A program made the translations under genes and the position numbers. This document shows positions 5,299 through 7,306 of a stretch of DNA of 7,306 nucleotides, piece after piece (positions within the stretch are counted from its first letter, which is position 1; the number at the start of each line of letters is the position of its first letter). The stretch is taken from contig NZ_KL585447.1 of NCBI RefSeq assembly GCF_000721935.1, positions 17,249 to 24,554 on the forward strand. Direction: 5' to 3'. The notes below the pieces were generated by a model. That model searched no databases, had not been told where the DNA came from, and was given only the letters and a program-made list of their open reading frames with translations. This DNA is from Streptomyces sp. NRRL WC-3549. GTDB taxonomy: Bacteria; Actinomycetota; Actinomycetes; Streptomycetales; Streptomycetaceae.

Positions 5299-6282
5299 TC
5301 ACCCCGGCAGGACCACCGTGCGCTGGGCCGAGAAGTCGCCCCACTTGCCGTCGGGGAGCTTGGGCCGGAGCTTCAGCGAGTAGCGGGTGCCCGGCGGGTC
5401 GCTGAGGGTCAGCTCGTAGGTGGCCCGCCCGGCCGGCGGGGTGCCGCCCCAGACGATCGTGGTGGTCAGCTTCCCGTTCAGGAACAGCTGGTACGCGGGA
5501 ATGGTGCCGCCGGTCTCCGGCTGGTCCCAGGAGAGGTCCACCACGAACTCCCCTCCCTTCTCCGTCACTTCGGTCCGCAGCCCGGAGGGTGCCGTGCTCG
5601 CGGGGGCGCCCGAGGCCGCCGGGGTGGTGAGGTCGAGGGCGTTGCTGTCCGGCGAGGAGTGGTCGGCGGCGTCCCGGGCGCGGACGGTGAACGTGTAGAC
5701 GGTGCCGGGGCGCAGCCCGGTGAGGTGGGCCGTGGTCTGCGTGCCGGGCACGCTGTGGATCCGGGAGTCCTCCTGGTAGACGTCGTACGAGGTCACGCCC
5801 ACGTCGTCCGTGGAGCCGCCCCAGGACAGGGAGACCGTGTGCCCGTCGTCGGCGGTGCCCCGCAACTTCGCGGGCGCGGTCGGCGCCTCCTCGTCGTCGG
5901 GTGCGGGCTCGGGGGTGGTGACGGAGACGGCGGCGCTCCGCGGGGAGAGGTTCCCGGCGGCGTCGCGGGCCCGGACGGTGAAGGTGTAGGCGGTGGACGC
6001 GGTCAGCCCGTCGATGTCGGTCATCCGCTTGGTGGCGGGCAGCGACACGGCCTTCTCGCCCTCCTGGTAGACCTCGTAGCCGGTGACCGCCTTGTTGTCG
6101 GACGCCTGGTCCCACATGACGTGGACGGAGGTGGCGCTGCTCGCCTGTGCCGTGACGTTCGTGGGCACCGTCGGCTTCTCGGTGTCGGTCTCGGCGCCGG
6201 CGCTTCCGCCGCAGGCGGTGAGTGTGGCCAGCAGCAAGACGGCGGAGCAGGCCGACGCGGTGCGTGCGTGGGGGCGTTGCAT
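5299..6282 (-). CDS. Surface lipoprotein with three fibronectin type III domains
   Basis: This encodes a protein of 327 residues. A lipoprotein signal peptide (positive start, hydrophobic SAVLLLATLTAC) ends at the lipobox LTAC with C24, so the mature protein should be lipid-anchored on the outer face of the membrane. Three FN3 modules follow at about 36-123, 133-220 and 231-325. The first two are close duplicates 97 residues apart, sharing YTFTVRARDAA at 99-109 and 196-206 and VYQE at 71-74 and 168-171; the third is divergent and lacks that strand. A linker rich in proline and acidic residues joins modules one and two. No catalytic domain is visible, so a binding, spacer or adhesion role is likely; FN3 repeats in Streptomyces often accompany polysaccharide-degrading enzymes. 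ATG 6282 is preceded by GGAAGG (6292-6297) at nine bases. In-frame sequence upstream to 7164 is antisense to the hydrolase and is not part of the gene. Confidence 0.9.
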   Translation of the reverse strand: MQRPHARTASACSAVLLLATLTACGGSAGAETDTEKPTVPTNVTAQASSATSVHVMWDQASDNKAVTGYEVYQEGEKAVSLPATKRMTDIDGLTASTAYTFTVRARDAAGNLSPRSAAVSVTTPEPAPDDEEAPTAPAKLRGTADDGHTVSLSWGGSTDDVGVTSYDVYQEDSRIHSVPGTQTTAHLTGLRPGTVYTFTVRARDAADHSSPDSNALDLTTPAASGAPASTAPSGLRTEVTEKGGEFVVDLSWDQPETGGTIPAYQLFLNGKLTTTIVWGGTPPAGRATYELTLSDPPGTRYSLKLRPKLPDGKWGDFSAQRTVVLPG

Positions 6283-6332
6283 GGGGGGGCGCCTTCCATC
6301 CGGACAGCTATTGGTCCAGACCTGTATGCCAC

Positions 6333-6350
6333 GTCGGCGCCCCCGCCGAC
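6333..6350 (-). terminator. Hairpin in the hydrolase-FN3 lipoprotein gap
   Basis: GTCGGCG (6333-6339) pairs with CGCCGAC (6344-6350) over a four-base loop. It lies in the 143-bp gap downstream of the hydrolase and upstream of the lipoprotein on the minus strand, so it may terminate hydrolase transcripts. The lipoprotein would then need its own promoter in the 50 bp that remain; I see no convincing -35/-10 pair there. The rest of the gap is GC-rich and shows nothing else. Confidence 0.45.
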
Positions 6351-6425
6351 AAGGGGCCGGGCCAGAACCTTCCGCTATGTCCGGCGCCGGGCGCCTCCCC
6401 TCGCCCCCGCCGCCGCCACCGGCGC

Positions 6426-7109
6426 TCAGCTGGTGAAGAACTCCGTGATCCGGGACGCGACCTGGTCCGGGTGGCGGCGGTGGGGCCGGTGGCCGCCGCC
6501 CAGGGTGACCAGTTGGCAGTCCGGGATCAGTGACGCCATGTCGGCCAGCCGCCCCTGCGGCATGGTGCTCTCCGGGCCCCCGGCCAGGATCAGCGTGGGC
6601 GCGACGATCTGCCCCAGGCCCTCCTCCTGGCGGGGGTCGGGGTCGTTGACCTGGGCCAGGACGGCGGGGACGGCGTTCTCGTCGTAGTCCACCGGCCCGT
6701 CGGGCTCGAACGTGGCCCAGCGCTCGGGCGGGAACGGCGGCGGGGTCTCCACCAGCACCAGCCGCTCCACCCGGTCCGGGTGCTCCGCCGCGAGCAGAGA
6801 GGCGACCGTCCCGCCCATCCCGTGGCCGGCGATCCCGGCCCGGTCGATCTCGCACGCGTCCAGGAACTCCAGGACGTCGTCCCGCATCTGCTCGAAGCCG
6901 TACGCGTCCGGCCAGTCGCTCTCCCCGTGCCCGCGGAGGTCGACGGCGTACACCCGCCATTCCTCCCCCAGCAGGCTCCCGGCCGCCTCCCCGTCGGCCG
7001 ACGAGCCGCCCAGGCCGTGCAGCAGGACGACGGGCGAGCCCAGCGAGTCGCCCCAGGTCCGGTACGCCAGCCGTACATCGCCGAGGTCCACAACAGACTG
7101 ATCTTCCAT
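6426..7109 (-). CDS. Alpha/beta-hydrolase fold protein lacking the nucleophile serine
   Basis: This encodes a protein of 227 residues, slightly short for the family but with a complete fold order. It has the oxyanion-hole strand-loop VVLLHGLGG (27-35), the VDLRGHGES segment (56-64), the nucleophile elbow at 95-99, a small cap region, and the late GGHRPH segment with likely catalytic H207. There is no signal peptide, so it is probably cytoplasmic. The elbow reads G-H-G-M-G where active members have G-x-S-x-G: residue 97 is glycine, encoded by GGG. Unless another residue substitutes, it should not be a classical esterase, and a non-hydrolytic or degenerate role is likely. ATG 7109 lacks a good ribosome binding site, and TAGCGT lies six bases upstream, suggesting a leaderless transcript. 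It diverges from the chitosanase-like gene, 64 bp away. Substrate unknown. Confidence 0.88.
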   Translation of the reverse strand: MEDQSVVDLGDVRLAYRTWGDSLGSPVVLLHGLGGSSADGEAAGSLLGEEWRVYAVDLRGHGESDWPDAYGFEQMRDDVLEFLDACEIDRAGIAGHGMGGTVASLLAAEHPDRVERLVLVETPPPFPPERWATFEPDGPVDYDENAVPAVLAQVNDPDPRQEEGLGQIVAPTLILAGGPESTMPQGRLADMASLIPDCQLVTLGGGHRPHRRHPDQVASRITEFFTS

Positions 7110-7173
7110 GCCCGAACGCTACAGCCGGTCGGCCCCCGGTCGGCGCACACCCCTGACCTGGCACGCTGGGCGG
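7110..7173. promoter_or_regulatory. Divergent promoter region with leaderless-type spacing
   Basis: This 64-bp gap must hold promoters for both divergent genes. On the minus strand TAGCGT (7116-7121) ends six bases before ATG 7109. On the plus strand CACGCT (7162-7167), a poorer -10, ends six bases before GTG 7174. Neither gene has a clear Shine-Dalgarno. The hexamers are found by eye and -35 boxes are not obvious. Confidence 0.35.
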
Positions 7174-7306
7174 GTGAAGATCAAGCCCCTCGCCCTCGCC
7201 GCCATCCTGGCCCTGGCCCTGACCGGCTGTTCCGGTTCCGGCCCGGACGCACCCGAGAAGGGGCTCGACGACCCCGCGAAGAAGGACATCGCGATGCGAC
7301 TGGTCT
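7174..7306 (+). CDS. Lipoprotein with GH46 chitosanase N-terminus (3' partial)
   Basis: The first 44 codons of a gene that runs off the window. A short basic start (MKIK) and hydrophobic stretch end at the lipobox LTGC with C19, predicting a lipid-anchored exported protein. After a small Ser/Gly/Asp/Pro linker comes KGLDDPAKKDIAMRLV, which matches the mature N-terminus of Streptomyces GH46 chitosanases (AGLDDPHKKEIAMELV-like). These enzymes hydrolyse beta-1,4 bonds in chitosan. The catalytic glutamate and aspartate would lie beyond the window, so activity cannot be judged. Many secreted chitosanases have a cleavable signal peptide; a lipobox points to a cell-attached form. GTG 7174 is the only sensible start, with weak or no ribosome binding site. 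It diverges from the alpha/beta-hydrolase gene. Confidence 0.75.
   Translation, partial: MKIKPLALAAILALALTGCSGSGPDAPEKGLDDPAKKDIAMRLV

Noticed and set aside
4930..6687. Open frame of 585 codons on the plus strand
   Set aside because: It runs antisense through the FN3 lipoprotein and part of the hydrolase. Its composition is arginine/glycine-rich with no motifs, and both minus-strand genes have clear domains.
6283..7164. Large N-terminal extension of the FN3 lipoprotein frame
   Set aside because: It is antisense-phase sequence over the hydrolase gene. A lipoprotein signal peptide begins exactly at ATG 6282 with a good ribosome binding site.

Overview
The window is about 7.3 kb of very GC-rich DNA with strong third-position GC bias, GTG/TTG as well as ATG starts, and gene families typical of Streptomyces (AllR-type IclR regulator, DUF397 protein, NarL-type response regulator, GH46 chitosanase). 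It looks like chromosomal sequence from Streptomyces or a close relative. The first 19 bases are not genomic: they are the synthetic Tn5 (Nextera) mosaic-end adapter, so the window starts at a contig end and the first gene has lost its true start.

Left part (20-4794), purine/allantoin and glyoxylate metabolism: a 5'-truncated IclR regulator closely resembling Streptomyces AllR; the wreck of a sensor histidine kinase; its intact NarL/FixJ response regulator; a convergent small DUF5955-like gene; a MocA-like nucleotidyltransferase; and malate synthase (aceB). AllR is known to control allantoin use in Streptomyces. Allantoin breakdown yields glyoxylate, which malate synthase condenses with acetyl-CoA, and a molybdenum cofactor nucleotidyltransferase would serve a xanthine-dehydrogenase type enzyme upstream in purine breakdown. 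The aceB upstream region has a well-spaced sigma70-type promoter with a TTCC-N7-GGAA inverted repeat in its spacer, a plausible IclR-family operator.

Middle (4795-5260), a collapsed regulatory cassette: after the aceB terminator lies a tail of about 14 codons from an ATP-binding (anti-sigma-like) protein on the minus strand, joined to a tail of about 37 codons resembling an HTH/DUF5753 regulator on the plus strand, then an intact DUF397 gene overlapping that tail by GTGA. This is what remains if the divergent promoter region and 5' parts of both genes were deleted. A 16-bp perfect hairpin closes the region.

Right part (5261-7306), cell-surface genes: on the minus strand a lipoprotein of three fibronectin type III domains and an alpha/beta-hydrolase with glycine in place of the nucleophilic serine; diverging from the latter on the plus strand, the start of a lipoprotein whose mature N-terminus matches GH46 chitosanases and which runs off the window.

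I see no tRNA, rRNA, CRISPR array or intact mobile element, and no clearly new multi-gene system. The most unusual points are the two deletion scars in regulatory gene sets, the serine-less hydrolase, the candidate operator at aceB, and the adapter at the edge.
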